A stretch of DNA of 64,000 nucleotides, taken from assembly GCA_045594645.1 (NCBI GenBank), contig JAZNYY010000043.1, positions 29,057 to 93,056 of the forward strand. Reading direction: 5' to 3'. Both the position numbers and the translations under genes were made by a program. Source of the stretch: Fimenecus sp045594645. Its GTDB lineage: Bacteria > Bacillota > Clostridia > Oscillospirales > Acutalibacteraceae. Positions within the stretch are counted from its first letter, which is position 1; each line of letters begins with the position of its first letter. Positions 33,175-41,490 of this stretch are shown in pieces. The notes under the pieces were generated by a model. That model did not search any database, was not told the origin of the DNA, and worked only from the letters and a program-made list of their open reading frames with translations.

Positions 33175-33528
33175 TTATTGCAAATTAAGATGTCTCATTA
33201 TATCAGTACACACACCGTAGAAATTTGTATTCACATCATAATTTGAATATCTTAAAACTGTTAATCCTAACGACTTTAAGAATTCATCTCGTTTAGCATC
33301 ATTTTTTTTGCCTTGTTCTTCAAAATGTTGCGAACCGTCAAGTTCAATTATGATTTTTGCTTCTGCACAATAAAAATCTACAATATAATTACCTATCACT
33401 TTCTGTCTGTTGATTGTGATAGGTAATTCTTTTAAGAAGTTATACCAAAGATGCCTTTCCTCTTTAGTCATATTCTTTCGTAATTCCTGTGCATTAGCGG
33501 TTAATTTTGGATTGTTGGTTTTATTCAC
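33175..33528 (-). CDS. DUF559 (Vsr-like) endonuclease-domain protein
   Basis: 117 aa, almost entirely the DUF559 domain, a member of the very-short-patch-repair / PD-(D/E)XK nuclease group. Visible: ELRKNMTKEERHLWYNFL at the N-terminus, IVDFYCAEAKIIIELDGSQH (Asp and Glu metal ligands, then the family His), and the end block LKSLGLTVLRYSNYDV. The start is GTG at 33528; GAGGTG from the repeat arm lies five bases before it, so the repeat supplies the ribosome site. The stop is four bases from repeat A2. Substrate unknown; cleavage of the hairpin ends is a testable guess. Confidence 0.85.
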   Translation of the reverse strand: MNKTNNPKLTANAQELRKNMTKEERHLWYNFLKELPITINRQKVIGNYIVDFYCAEAKIIIELDGSQHFEEQGKKNDAKRDEFLKSLGLTVLRYSNYDVNTNFYGVCTDIMRHLNLQ

Positions 33529-33533
33529 AATAA

Positions 33534-33580
33534 CACCTCATCCGTCACCTACGGTGACACCTTCCCCTCAAGGGGAAGGC
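33534..33580. repeat. Repeat family A, half-copy flanking the DUF559 start
   Basis: CACCTCATCC, then the hairpin GTCACCTACGGTGAC and the end hairpin CTTCCCCTCAAGGGGAAGG. It supplies the Shine-Dalgarno of the DUF559 gene on the minus strand, and lies 15 bases past the end of valS. Confidence 0.88.
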
Positions 33581-33595
33581 ATTTCCGCATTGATT

Positions 33596-36298
33596 TTACT
33601 TACTACTTATCTTACTAATACTCTCTTCAAGCATTGCAAGTTTTTCGTTGTATTTTGCCAGCTTTTCGCGTTGCTCGTTAACAACTGCTTCGGGGGCTTT
33701 TGCTACGAAGCCTGCATTGTTGAGCTTACCTGAAACGAACGCGATTTCTTTCTCAACTGCTTTCTTTTCTTTCTGAAGTCTTTCGAGCTCTGCCTTGAAG
33801 TCAACAAGCTCATCCATTGGGATAAAGAGTCTTGCGTCTTCTGTGATAATCGCAACAGCCTCATCATTTTCATAGCCCTTAACGATTTCAACTTCAGAAG
33901 CAGAAGCGAGTCTTACAAAGAAGTTTGCACCTTCACTGAAGGTCTTTTCGTAGGCAGTTTCAATGAAAATCTTTGCTTTCTTTGATGGCGGAACATTCAT
34001 TTCTGCACGGCGATTACGAACTGCCTTAATTGCGGTCATAACTCTTTCCATTTCATTTTCTTCAGCCTTGAATGAGAGTTCATCGCTGAATACGGGCCAC
34101 TGAGAAATCATAATTGAGTCGCCATCGTGAGGTAATGTCTGCCAAATTTCTTCTGTGATAAATGGCATAAATGGGTGAAGAAGCTTGAGCGTATTTGACA
34201 TTACATAAACAAGAACTGCTTTAACAGTTGCCTTTGCAGTTGCGCATTCACCATTAAGACGGATTTTTGCAATTTCGATATACCAATCGCAGAATACATC
34301 CCAAATAAAGTCATAAAGCTTCTGTACAGCAAGACCGAGTTCAAACTTTTCAAGTGAGTCTGTAACATCTTTTACAAGGTCATTATATTTTGACAAAATC
34401 CACTTATCTTCAATAGCAAGATTCTTTGGCACATAAGGTGCATATTCGTTTTCATCAAGGTTCATAAGGATGAAACGAGCAGCATTCCAAATCTTGTTAG
34501 CAAAGTTTCTACTTGCCTCAACCTTTTCGTCAGAGAAACGCATATCGTTTCCGGGGCTGTTACCTGTTGCAAGAGTAAAGCGGAGTGCGTCAGCACCGTA
34601 CTGGTCGATAATCTCAAGTGGGTCAATACCGTTACCGAGAGATTTTGACATCTTTCTACCTTGAGCATCACGAACAAGACCGTGAATAAGAACAGTGACA
34701 AAAGGAACTTTTCCTGTGTACTCAAGAGCAGAGAAAATCATACGAGATACCCAGAAGCCGATAATATCATAGCCTGTTACAAGGGTATTTGTTGGGTAAT
34801 AATGCTTCAAATCCTCTGTCTGCTCAGGCCAACCAAGTGTTGAGAATGGCCAGAGTGCTGATGAGAACCAAGTATCAAGTGTGTCTTCATCTTGACGGAT
34901 ATTCGCACTGTTACATTTTGGACAAGCTGTCAAATGCTCTTTTGTAACAATTGTTTCACCACAATCATCACAATACCAAGCGGGAATTCTGTGTCCCCAC
35001 CAAAGCTGACGAGAAATACACCAGTCGCGAGTACCGTTCATCCAGTTAAGGTAATTCTTTGTAAATCTTTCGGGAATAAACTTTGTTTCGCCTTTTTCAA
35101 CGGCTTCAATAGCGGGCTTTGCAAGGGGAACCATACGAACAAACCACTGCTTTGAAACCATTGGCTCAATTGTGTTATGACAACGATAGCAAGTGCCAAC
35201 CTCGTGCTTGCGGGGCTCAACCTCTTTAAGATATCCGCCTGCTTTAAGGTCTTCGAGGATTGCTTTTCTTGCCTCTTTTGTGGTCATACCTGCATATTTA
35301 CCGCAGTCAAGAACCTCGGGCTCATTTTCTGTTGCACGACCGCTTGCGATAAGCTCGTCGGCAATTCTCTTATCCTCTGCACCTGTGAGGTGACCATCAT
35401 AAGTGAATGTACGAACAATGCGAAGATTATTTCTTTGACCAACCTCAAAGTCATTGGGGTCATGAGCAGGAGTGATTTTAACAACACCCGTACCCTTTGT
35501 CATATCTGCGTGCTCGTCACATACAATCGGGATTTCTTTATTGAGAAGTGGCAAAATTACATGGCAACCGTGAAGATGCTTATATCTTTCATCCTCTGCA
35601 TTGATTGCAACTGCAGTATCACCGAGCATTGTTTCGGGACGAGTAGTAGCAAGCTCAAGCTTTTCGCCCGTTTCTTTAACTGTATAAAGAAGATGCCAGA
35701 AGCTACCGTCCTGCTCTTCATATTCAACCTCTGCATCAGAAATTGATGTGTTACAGCAAGGGCACCAGTTAACCATACGGTTACCGCGATAAATCAAATC
35801 CTTTTCATAAAGACGGCAGAAAACCTCGTTAACAGCCTTACTGCAGCCCTCATCAAGAGTGAAACGCTCTCTGTCCCAGTCACAAGATGAACCTAATTTC
35901 TTTAACTGTTCAATAATTCTGCCACCGTACTGCTTTTTCCAGTCCCAAGCGCGCTCTAAGAAGCCGTCACGGCCTAAATCCTCTTTGCTGATGCCTTCTT
36001 TTCTCATAGCCTCAACGATTTTTGCCTCAGTTGCAATTGAAGCGTGGTCAGTACCTGGAAGCCAAAGTGTGTCATACCCCGCCATTCTGTGATAACGGAT
36101 AAGAATATCCTGCAATGTGTTATCAAGAGCATGGCCCATATGAAGCTGGCCTGTGATGTTTGGGGGCGGAATTACGATTGTGTAAGTCTTTTTGCCCTCT
36201 TCACGCTTTGCGTGAAAATATTTGTTGTCGAGCCAGTCTTTATATATTCTGTCTTCAACATTTTTCGGATTATACTGTTTTTCAAGTTCCTTGGACAT
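33596..36298 (-). CDS. valS: Valine--tRNA ligase
   Basis: 900 aa class Ia aminoacyl-tRNA synthetase. PPPNITGQLHMGHAL is the HIGH motif, GRKMSKSLGNGIDP the KMSKS motif; the editing domain (TTRPETMLGDTAVA), anticodon-binding region and a C-terminal coiled coil typical of ValRS are present. The ATG at 36298 gives the normal N-terminus (SKELEKQYNPKNVEDRIYKDW); the upstream open frame crosses the T-box and is not coding. Controlled by the T-box leader before it. Confidence 0.97.
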   Translation of the reverse strand: MSKELEKQYNPKNVEDRIYKDWLDNKYFHAKREEGKKTYTIVIPPPNITGQLHMGHALDNTLQDILIRYHRMAGYDTLWLPGTDHASIATEAKIVEAMRKEGISKEDLGRDGFLERAWDWKKQYGGRIIEQLKKLGSSCDWDRERFTLDEGCSKAVNEVFCRLYEKDLIYRGNRMVNWCPCCNTSISDAEVEYEEQDGSFWHLLYTVKETGEKLELATTRPETMLGDTAVAINAEDERYKHLHGCHVILPLLNKEIPIVCDEHADMTKGTGVVKITPAHDPNDFEVGQRNNLRIVRTFTYDGHLTGAEDKRIADELIASGRATENEPEVLDCGKYAGMTTKEARKAILEDLKAGGYLKEVEPRKHEVGTCYRCHNTIEPMVSKQWFVRMVPLAKPAIEAVEKGETKFIPERFTKNYLNWMNGTRDWCISRQLWWGHRIPAWYCDDCGETIVTKEHLTACPKCNSANIRQDEDTLDTWFSSALWPFSTLGWPEQTEDLKHYYPTNTLVTGYDIIGFWVSRMIFSALEYTGKVPFVTVLIHGLVRDAQGRKMSKSLGNGIDPLEIIDQYGADALRFTLATGNSPGNDMRFSDEKVEASRNFANKIWNAARFILMNLDENEYAPYVPKNLAIEDKWILSKYNDLVKDVTDSLEKFELGLAVQKLYDFIWDVFCDWYIEIAKIRLNGECATAKATVKAVLVYVMSNTLKLLHPFMPFITEEIWQTLPHDGDSIMISQWPVFSDELSFKAEENEMERVMTAIKAVRNRRAEMNVPPSKKAKIFIETAYEKTFSEGANFFVRLASASEVEIVKGYENDEAVAIITEDARLFIPMDELVDFKAELERLQKEKKAVEKEIAFVSGKLNNAGFVAKAPEAVVNEQREKLAKYNEKLAMLEESISKISSK

Positions 36299-36326
36299 AT
36301 ATATCATTCCTTTCGGTTTGTTTATT

Positions 36327-36560
36327 AAAATAAAACGCCCCATACATAAAAGTATGAGGCGAAATAAATTCCGTGGTACCACTCAAATTGCTAATGTTAT
36401 ACAAAAGCCACTTAAAATTCTTAACGGGAATTACGCGTTTTTACTTAACGGCAATTATTTGCTTTAGGCAAAACCACTCGAAAGCTACATATCAATTTAA
36501 AGGCTGTATTGTCTTGCACCAAACGACAACTCTCTGAAAGCGAGCTCAATAAATCTTACT
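36327..36560 (-). promoter_or_regulatory. T-box leader of valS
   Basis: On the minus strand: an AGAGAG and GGTGCAAG Stem I signature near 36515-36540, a likely Val specifier GTA at 36488-36486, the T-box bulge in GAGTGGTACCACGG (36371-36384), and an intrinsic terminator CGCCTCATAC / GTATGGGGCG plus T-run (36327-36361). Uncharged tRNA-Val should pair with specifier and bulge and prevent termination. The specifier choice is less certain than the rest. A possible promoter lies just upstream (TTGGAA, 17 bp, TATGAC). This leader accounts for most of the gap between valS and the next gene. Confidence 0.88.
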
Positions 36561-36608
36561 CTTTGTCATAGTGTTTGTTTTATTCAATTCCAAGATATTT
36601 TATCAATA

Positions 36609-37532
36609 TTAGTCCTTGTTGTCAAGGTCTAACGGGTCTTTTGTTTCAACTGACGCAGGCTTAACCGGTGTATAAGGTGCGTAAGTGTTATTCTGCGGAT
36701 TATACGCATTATACTGATTATTATTCATCGGTGGCTGCTGACCATAAGGATTATACTGCATATTGGGATTGTAGCCGTAAGGATTATACTGCTGTGCAGC
36801 TCTCTGTGCCTTTTTCTTCTTTGAAGATTTTACAACAGCAACAATAATCACAATTACAACAATAGCAATAATTACAAACACGCCGATAATTACAGCACCG
36901 ATAATTGCAAAAACCTTTGCACTCTCTGCTTGATTTGCAAGAATTGCCTCTTCATTGTATGAAATTGAGCCCATAAATGTTTCGACTGTTTTATTTCTAT
37001 AAGCCACAAGGTCCTCAGCGTCAACAACATCTATGTACATATCAATTACACAATTGTTGGTAATGATATAAACCTCTGAATAAAGACATTCATCAGTTAC
37101 TCTCAAATTACTTTCATAATCTTCATAAGTATAATACATTTCATAAATAAGGGCATCATATCCGCCGATTTTTTCATATTTAATCTCGGCAGAGTTCTTT
37201 GTACCGCTGATAAACCATTCTAACTGGTCCAAATACTCTTCGCCAAAATCGTAATCTTCAAGAACTTCGTCTTCAAGGGCAACATTTATATACAAATCCA
37301 CATTGTTGCCTGTGTAGTATTCATTACCGTCTTCTGAAGTATACCATTCGTCATACCAAAGGTTTACATAAAAATCGTCGCTTTCACTTTCGCTGAGGTC
37401 CTCAACATCATAGTTTTCAGGACATTCAACAGTTACATAATCATTTGAAAACGCAAATGCACTTACTGTGAAAATAGATACAAGCATTAAAATTGCAAGT
37501 GCCAATGATAATAATTTACCTAATCTCTTCAT
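36609..37532 (-). CDS. Secreted-domain membrane protein with Tyr/Asn-rich tail
   Basis: 307 aa from the ATG at 37532, which follows AAGGGGA. A signal peptide (to about 28) is followed by an acidic, Tyr-rich extracellular part of 170 residues, one Ile/Val-rich membrane helix (about 207-235), a KSSKKKK stop-transfer and a cytoplasmic tail with NPYGYNPN and NPYGQQP repeats. No known domain is recognised. Alone between valS and the DUF4364 gene; function unknown. Confidence 0.72.
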   Translation of the reverse strand: MKRLGKLLSLALAILMLVSIFTVSAFAFSNDYVTVECPENYDVEDLSESESDDFYVNLWYDEWYTSEDGNEYYTGNNVDLYINVALEDEVLEDYDFGEEYLDQLEWFISGTKNSAEIKYEKIGGYDALIYEMYYTYEDYESNLRVTDECLYSEVYIITNNCVIDMYIDVVDAEDLVAYRNKTVETFMGSISYNEEAILANQAESAKVFAIIGAVIIGVFVIIAIVVIVIIVAVVKSSKKKKAQRAAQQYNPYGYNPNMQYNPYGQQPPMNNNQYNAYNPQNNTYAPYTPVKPASVETKDPLDLDNKD

Positions 37533-37560
37533 ATTATATCCCCTTATATTCACCCCGAAT

Positions 37561-38115
37561 TTATACCGATAATGATGTGATTATCGTTGAATAAACTTTA
37601 ACGGGGTCGTTTATGAAATTCTGCTTAACCTGTTCAAGCTGTAAGCTGTCGCTTACATAAACAGACAATTTCATAAGCTCTGTATCGCGGTCGAAAAGAG
37701 TAAATGTAATGGTGTAACCGCCGTTTTCCTCTTTTTTAACCTCAATTTTATTCTCACGCTCAATTTTAGCCCTTGTTGTAAGTCTTATCGCAGAATTTAC
37801 TGCCTTTTCACGCACTGTACGAGGAAGGCTTGTCTGCAAAAGCTCTGCTGCCTCTCTGCCTTTAGCAGTGACAGAAATCACTTCGTCCTCGTCAAGAATA
37901 TCGGCAGTAATGTTGCCTGTTTTAAGAAGCTCCTCAATTGCTTGACCAACCTCAAAATAATTGGCAAGTCCGTCCTCCTGCATTGCTTCGTTGAGCATCT
38001 GTCTTGTCATTGGTGCGTCAACGCTTTTAAGAAGATAGCAAACGAGAAGTCGAATATCATCACGGTTGCGAAGACCGCCCATTTCAATTCCTGCGTCAAA
38101 TGCGTCAAAATCCAT
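37561..38115 (-). CDS. DUF4364 family protein
   Basis: 184 aa. An N-terminal winged-helix-like part (NRDDIRLLVCYLLKSVDAPMTRQMLNEAM) is followed by a beta-rich C-terminal domain, as in the DUF4364 family common in Clostridia. Likely cytoplasmic and regulatory. Three bases past the stop of the HAD gene, so they form one unit. Family function is unknown. Confidence 0.8.
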   Translation of the reverse strand: MDFDAFDAGIEMGGLRNRDDIRLLVCYLLKSVDAPMTRQMLNEAMQEDGLANYFEVGQAIEELLKTGNITADILDEDEVISVTAKGREAAELLQTSLPRTVREKAVNSAIRLTTRAKIERENKIEVKKEENGGYTITFTLFDRDTELMKLSVYVSDSLQLEQVKQNFINDPVKVYSTIITSLSV

Positions 38116-38118
38116 AAT

Positions 38119-38916
38119 TTATTCCTGCAATTCTTTTAAAATCTCTTTAATATCTTGTCGAACATAAGTCGGCTTAATTTCACTGTTTTCAATATCCTCA
38201 AGTGTGCTTTCACCGCTTAATACGCAGATTGTATCAACCCCTGCGTTAACACCCGAAGCAATATCGGTATAAAGTCTGTCACCGATAACAACAGTTTCTT
38301 CCTTTGTAAACGGTGAACGCTCAACAGAAAAATCAATCATAAAGCCGTCGGGCTTGCCGATATAAAGCGGTCTGCGGTTTGTGGCGTAATTTATCGCCTC
38401 GCACATTGCAAAGCAATCGGGCACAAGACCGAATTCCGTTGGGCAACCTCTGTCGGGATTTGTTGCGATGTACGGGATATCCCTTTTAGTCTGCAACAAA
38501 TATGAAACATCCCAAAGCTTTTTGTATGTAAGCTCTGTGTCATAGCCCACGCAGATGCAATCTGTATCTTCATCTGCCTCAGTGGTGATTTTCACACCAT
38601 ATTTTTCCATTTCGGCAATCATAGACCTTGTGCCCATACAATAAATTTTCTTATTCGGAAAATGCTTGTTGAGATACAAAGCCGTTGCCTGTGATGAGGT
38701 AAAGAAATTATCCTCAGTCACCTTAATTCCCATATTAGAGAGCTTAATCACATAATCCTTAACCGAACGCGATGAATTGTTTGTGATGAACACATACTGA
38801 CCGCCAACGGACTCAATATGCGCCAAAAACTCATTCACGCACTCAAAAAGTCGTGCACCCTCATAAATTGTTCCGTCCATATCAAGAAGGAACAGTTTTT
38901 TATCTTTTAATGACAT
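38119..38916 (-). CDS. HAD hydrolase of the NagD / p-nitrophenyl phosphatase type
   Basis: 265 aa. The nucleophile motif is LLDMDGTIYEG; FITNNSS is motif II; GKPDGFMIDF and VIGDRLYTDIASGVNAGVDTICVLSG are motifs III and IV. The cap is of the C2 type, as in NagD, AraL and glycerol-3-phosphate phosphatases. Acts on small sugar phosphates; the substrate is not predictable. Upstream of DUF4364. Confidence 0.9.
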   Translation of the reverse strand: MSLKDKKLFLLDMDGTIYEGARLFECVNEFLAHIESVGGQYVFITNNSSRSVKDYVIKLSNMGIKVTEDNFFTSSQATALYLNKHFPNKKIYCMGTRSMIAEMEKYGVKITTEADEDTDCICVGYDTELTYKKLWDVSYLLQTKRDIPYIATNPDRGCPTEFGLVPDCFAMCEAINYATNRRPLYIGKPDGFMIDFSVERSPFTKEETVVIGDRLYTDIASGVNAGVDTICVLSGESTLEDIENSEIKPTYVRQDIKEILKELQE

Positions 38917-39050
38917 ATTTATTTTTCCTTAATAACCAATATAGTCATCGGAGAAACACAGAGAAATTGGATGAATTTTTGCTTTTGAGCTCGCAGGCTT
39001 ACGAGTGTAAGTCAAGAGCGAAAAAGTGAAAAGTCGCCAATTTATCGTGT

Positions 39051-39791
39051 TTATCCCTCGTAATCGTCCTCGTTTTCCCAGTTGTGGTAGACATTTTGTA
39101 CATCATCGTTCTCATCAAACATTTCAAGCATTTTGCCCATTGCCTTGATGTCATCGGGATTTGTGAGAGCTGTATATGTTGTAGGAACATACTCAACCTC
39201 GGCTGAAACGAATTTGTATCCCTTTGCTTCAAGGTCATCACGAACTGCGCCCATATCGGTTGGTTCTGTGCGTACATCATAGATTTCGTCGTCTGTAATG
39301 AAATCTACCGCACCTGCCTCAAGAGCATCTTCCATAAGCTTATCTTCGTCAATACCCTCTTTTTCAAAAAGGATTACGCCCTGACGGTTGAACATAAATG
39401 AAACGCAACCGCTCTGGCCCATATTACCGCCGAATTTATCAAAGAAATGGCGAACATCTGCCGCTGTTCTGTTACGGTTATCTGTAAGAGCTTCAACGAT
39501 AACTGCAATACCTGATGGACCATAACCCTCATATACGATTTCTTCGTAATTGTCAGCACTGCCCTCGCCCGCAGCCTTTTTGATAATTCTGTCAATATTA
39601 TCGTTGGGCACATTTGCAGCCTTTGCCTTTGCGATTACATCCTTAAGCTTTGAGTTTGCCGCCGGGTCGGGACCGCCACTCTTTACTGCAACTGCGATTT
39701 CGCGACCGATTTTAGTGAAAACCTTTGCACGCGCGTTATCGGTCTTTTCTTTTTTTCTTTTGATTGTACTCCATTTTGAATGTCCTGACAT
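39051..39791 (-). CDS. YebC/PmpR family protein
   Basis: 246 aa, full length. MSGHSKWSTIKRKKEKTDNARAKVFTKIGREI is the family N-terminus and MGQSGCVSFMF the central block. Members act as transcription regulators or, as shown for YebC-type proteins, help ribosomes through proline stretches. Stand-alone gene with its own gap on both sides. Which of the two roles applies cannot be read here. Confidence 0.94.
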   Translation of the reverse strand: MSGHSKWSTIKRKKEKTDNARAKVFTKIGREIAVAVKSGGPDPAANSKLKDVIAKAKAANVPNDNIDRIIKKAAGEGSADNYEEIVYEGYGPSGIAVIVEALTDNRNRTAADVRHFFDKFGGNMGQSGCVSFMFNRQGVILFEKEGIDEDKLMEDALEAGAVDFITDDEIYDVRTEPTDMGAVRDDLEAKGYKFVSAEVEYVPTTYTALTNPDDIKAMGKMLEMFDENDDVQNVYHNWENEDDYEG

Positions 39792-39872
39792 AAAAACATA
39801 CCTCTCGGTTTAAAAATTATTTATAATCAGTTAATTGTAGCATATATTTATATTTTTTTCAATAGTAAGTTT

Positions 39873-39944
39873 GTAGGGGTCGGCGTCCTCGACGACCCTA
39901 AATAAATATTATCTGAAACTACAATGGGTCGTCCCGACCCCTAC
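39873..39944. repeat. Repeat family D, palindromic element
   Basis: GTAGGGGTCGG and CCGACCCCTAC form the outer arms, with GACGACCC / GGGTCGTC pairing inside and a short AT-rich middle. Lies between the divergent yebC and uxaC genes. Confidence 0.85.
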
Positions 39945-40034
39945 GAATATAATTGCAAAAAACTATTTATTATTCCGTAAAACTATGCTATACTTAAAAC
40001 AGCAAAACAAAATATAATAAAACAGGTGATAAAT

Positions 40035-41441
40035 ATGAGAAAATTTATGGGTGAAGATTTTTTGCTCAGCACTGAAACTGCGCAGAAAATCTTTGAAAAG
40101 GGTGCAAAAAATATTCCTATTTTTGACTGGCATTGCCATCTTTCTCCAAAAGAGATTTACGAAAACCGTAAGCCCGCAAATATTGCAGAGCTTTGGCTCG
40201 GCGGTGACCACTACAAGTGGCGCGGAATGCGTGGCTATGGTATCGATGAAAAATACATTACAGGAGACAGCACTCCTAAAGAAAAATTTATGAAATATGC
40301 TGAAGCTTTGCCCTATTGCATCGGCAATCCGCTTTATCATTGGACACACCTTGAATTGCAGAGATATTTTGGCATTACAACTCCTTTAAGTCCTGCAACT
40401 GCTGAGGAAATCTGGGAAGAGTGTAACCGTCAGATTGAGGCAGGCGGATTTACTCCTCGCGAACTCATTGAACGCTCAAATGTGTATTGCGTATGCACTA
40501 CTGATGACGCGGCAGACAGTCTTGAATATCACAAGTTGCTTGCAGAGGACAAGTCCTTTAAGGCTAAGGTGCTCCCCGCTTTCCGTCCCGACAAGTCATT
40601 TCTTATTGATACTGACGCATTTAGGCCTTGGGTTGAGGCTGTGGCAAAAGCGGCTGAAATGGAAATAAAGTCTTTTAAGGATTTGCTTGTGGCATTAGAA
40701 AAGAGAATCAACTTCTTCGACGAAATGGGTTGTCGCGCAAGTGACCACGCTCTCGCTTATTGCCCATATGAGCCTGCAACTGACGAAGAACTAGAAACAA
40801 TCTTCGCAAAGGCTATCAAGGGTGGCGAAGCCTTTACTGTTAAAGAGCTTGATAAGTATCGCACAGCACTTTTACAGTTCTTCGGTGCTGAATATGCAAA
40901 ACGCGGTTGGGTAATGGAGCTTCACTTCGGCGCAATGAGAAACAACAACACTAAAATGTTTAATCAGCTTGGTGCTGACACAGGCTTTGACTCGGTTGAC
41001 GATTACAACTTGGCTCACGGACTTTCACGCTACCTTGACTCGCTTGCAGTTAAGGATTTACTGCCCAAGACCGTTCTTTTCACACTTAATCCCAAGGATA
41101 ATTATGTGCTCGGCACAATGCTCGGCAACTTCCAAGGCACTGAGGCGGCGTCTAAAATTCAGTTCGGCTCTGCTTGGTGGTTTAATGACAACTATGACGG
41201 TATGCGCGAGCAGATGAAAACTCTCGGCAACTTGGGTGTGCTTGGCAAATTTGTTGGTATGGTTACAGATTCGCGAAGCTTCTTATCATACCCCCGTCAC
41301 GAGTATTTCCGCAGAATTCTTTGCGAGATTATCGGCGATTTGGTTGAAGACGGCAAATATCCCGCAGATATCGAATTCCTTTCACAGATTGTTGCAGATA
41401 TTTCATTCTACAACGCAAAGAAATATTTTAATCTTGATTAA
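40035..41441 (+). CDS. uxaC: Uronate (glucuronate/galacturonate) isomerase
   Basis: 468 aa amidohydrolase-fold enzyme that turns glucuronate into fructuronate or galacturonate into tagaturonate; the first step of the pathway whose later genes lie at 1.4-5.3 kb. IPIFDWHCHLSPKEI holds the metal-binding HCH; WHLELQRYFGI-like and MELHFGAMRNNN segments, and the C-terminal GMVTDSRSFLSYPRHEYFRR, are characteristic. The ATG at 40035 follows AGGTG at six bases; a GTG three codons earlier overlaps that site and is rejected. Single gene with its own terminator. Confidence 0.95.
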   Translation: MRKFMGEDFLLSTETAQKIFEKGAKNIPIFDWHCHLSPKEIYENRKPANIAELWLGGDHYKWRGMRGYGIDEKYITGDSTPKEKFMKYAEALPYCIGNPLYHWTHLELQRYFGITTPLSPATAEEIWEECNRQIEAGGFTPRELIERSNVYCVCTTDDAADSLEYHKLLAEDKSFKAKVLPAFRPDKSFLIDTDAFRPWVEAVAKAAEMEIKSFKDLLVALEKRINFFDEMGCRASDHALAYCPYEPATDEELETIFAKAIKGGEAFTVKELDKYRTALLQFFGAEYAKRGWVMELHFGAMRNNNTKMFNQLGADTGFDSVDDYNLAHGLSRYLDSLAVKDLLPKTVLFTLNPKDNYVLGTMLGNFQGTEAASKIQFGSAWWFNDNYDGMREQMKTLGNLGVLGKFVGMVTDSRSFLSYPRHEYFRRILCEIIGDLVEDGKYPADIEFLSQIVADISFYNAKKYFNLD

Positions 41442-41452
41442 AAAACATATAG

Positions 41453-41490
41453 AAATAAGGGACGATGAAATCATCGTCCCTTATTTTTTA
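41453..41490. terminator. Bidirectional terminator between uxaC and the cohesin-like gene
   Basis: 16-bp stem AAATAAGGGACGATGA / TCATCGTCCCTTATTT with a 2-nt loop; T-run on the plus side, A/T-rich on the other. The two genes converge here. Confidence 0.9.

Larger units (their letters stand above)
33039..33580. mobile_element. Composite element: DUF559 nuclease gene held between family A repeat arms
   Basis: A full family A copy (33039-33170), a DUF559-domain gene (33175-33528) and a family A half-copy (33534-33580) follow each other with only four to five bases between. Both outer ends are the hairpin CTTCCCCTTGAGGGGAAGG or its near-complement. The whole 542-bp unit lies between two housekeeping genes. 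It looks like an autonomous, nuclease-encoding version of the short family A repeats; mobility itself is inferred. Confidence 0.65.

Noticed and set aside
36222..36467. 81-aa frame on the plus strand across the T-box
   Set aside because: Overlaps a well-defined T-box leader and the start of valS on the other strand; no ribosome site.
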